In this document: one piece after another, positions 5,733-5,823 of the stretch
How the letters are laid out: each line of letters starts with the position of its first letter
Position numbering within the stretch: position 1 is the stretch's first letter
NCBI GenBank assembly: GCA_964623915.1
Contig: CAZUVQ010000098.1
Coordinates: forward strand, 1-5,823
Origin: CAZUVQ01 sp964623915
GTDB taxonomy: Bacteria > Bacillota > Clostridia > UMGS1883 > UMGS1540
Length of the DNA stretch: 5,823 nucleotides
Direction of reading: 5' to 3'
The notes under the pieces: model-generated
Database searches by the model: none
Seen by the model: the letters and a program-made list of their open reading frames with translations, nothing else
Told to the model about the DNA's origin: nothing
Program-made: the position numbers and the translations under genes

Positions 5733-5823
5733 TCAAGGCTGCACTAAAGCGGACACGAGGGCGTTAAGGGATACCCTGGCAATCTTGCAACCTTGACCGT
5801 TTTTCGGGGTGAAAGCCTTGAGA
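5733..5823 (-). CDS. Possible partial open frame running in from the right edge
   Basis: On the minus strand a frame is open from the window edge for 29 codons to a TGA (5733-5735). It includes AFTPKNGQGCKIARVSLNAL and has a GC-rich third position, as expected of coding DNA. This would be the C-terminus of a gene lying to the right. The length is short enough for chance, no family is recognised, and a competing plus-strand frame overlaps it. Confidence 0.25.
   Translation of the reverse strand, partial: LKAFTPKNGQGCKIARVSLNALVSALVQP

Larger units (their letters stand above)
5224..5823. other. 600-bp right flank without a convincing gene
   Basis: No frame here has both a ribosome binding site and a recognisable product. 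A 62-codon frame from a TTG (5377-5565) has no Shine-Dalgarno sequence. An overlapping frame from about 5547 (open for 50 codons, including GFSIGAMCMGR, ending with TGA at about 5697) and a 19-codon plus-strand frame ending with TAA near 5767 (ETLHALKAALKRTRGR) are also open but unidentified. Inverted repeats occur at 5234-5239/5267-5272, 5329-5336/5346-5353 and 5355-5360/5382-5387. The mixture of short open pieces in different frames suggests decayed coding or mobile-element DNA, without proof. Confidence 0.4.

Overview
The window looks like chromosomal DNA of a Gram-positive anaerobe, most likely a member of the Clostridia (Bacillota). The reasons are strong AGGAGG-type ribosome binding sites, a moderate-to-low GC content, an OmpR-type two-component pair beside a small secreted protein, and a Crp/Fnr regulator next to a membrane ferredoxin and a small cupin. 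No rRNA, tRNA or CRISPR array was seen. The genus cannot be fixed from the sequence.

Left flank (1-490): no intact gene. It holds three copies of a TTGCGACA-type motif that may be one end of an IS21-like insertion sequence, a perfect 12-bp stem-loop, and a minus-strand 51-codon tail of a protein that has lost its 5' part. A second stem-loop follows the first real gene.

Block 1 (493-3293): a small secreted protein with a DUF2680-like region and a glycine-rich tail is read leftward. A response regulator and a membrane histidine kinase, overlapping by one base, are read rightward from the same 171-bp intergenic region. The layout recalls cpxP/cpxRA: an envelope-stress or metal-type sensor pair with a divergent secreted accessory protein. 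That functional parallel is inference.

Block 2 (3423-5223) is visibly more AT-rich. A Crp/Fnr-family regulator is read leftward. A four-helix membrane protein with two ferredoxin-type [4Fe-4S] sites is read rightward, followed by a cupin with its own promoter. A 14-bp palindrome lies between the regulator and the ferredoxin gene, and a 16-bp perfect palindrome lies before the cupin gene. Both are centred about 30 bp upstream of a TATAAT box, the classical class II (-41.5) activator position, and neither promoter has a good -35. The first palindrome also falls just downstream of the predicted start of the regulator's own transcript. The simplest model is one small regulon: the regulator activates the ferredoxin and the cupin and represses itself. 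The inducing signal is unknown, because neither an FNR-type cysteine cluster nor the CRP cAMP-contact Arg-Ser pair is visible.

Right flank (5224-5823): 600 bp without a convincing gene. It contains small inverted repeats, short open frames and a possible partial frame running in from the right edge. It resembles decayed or mobile-element-derived DNA, but nothing in it is identifiable.
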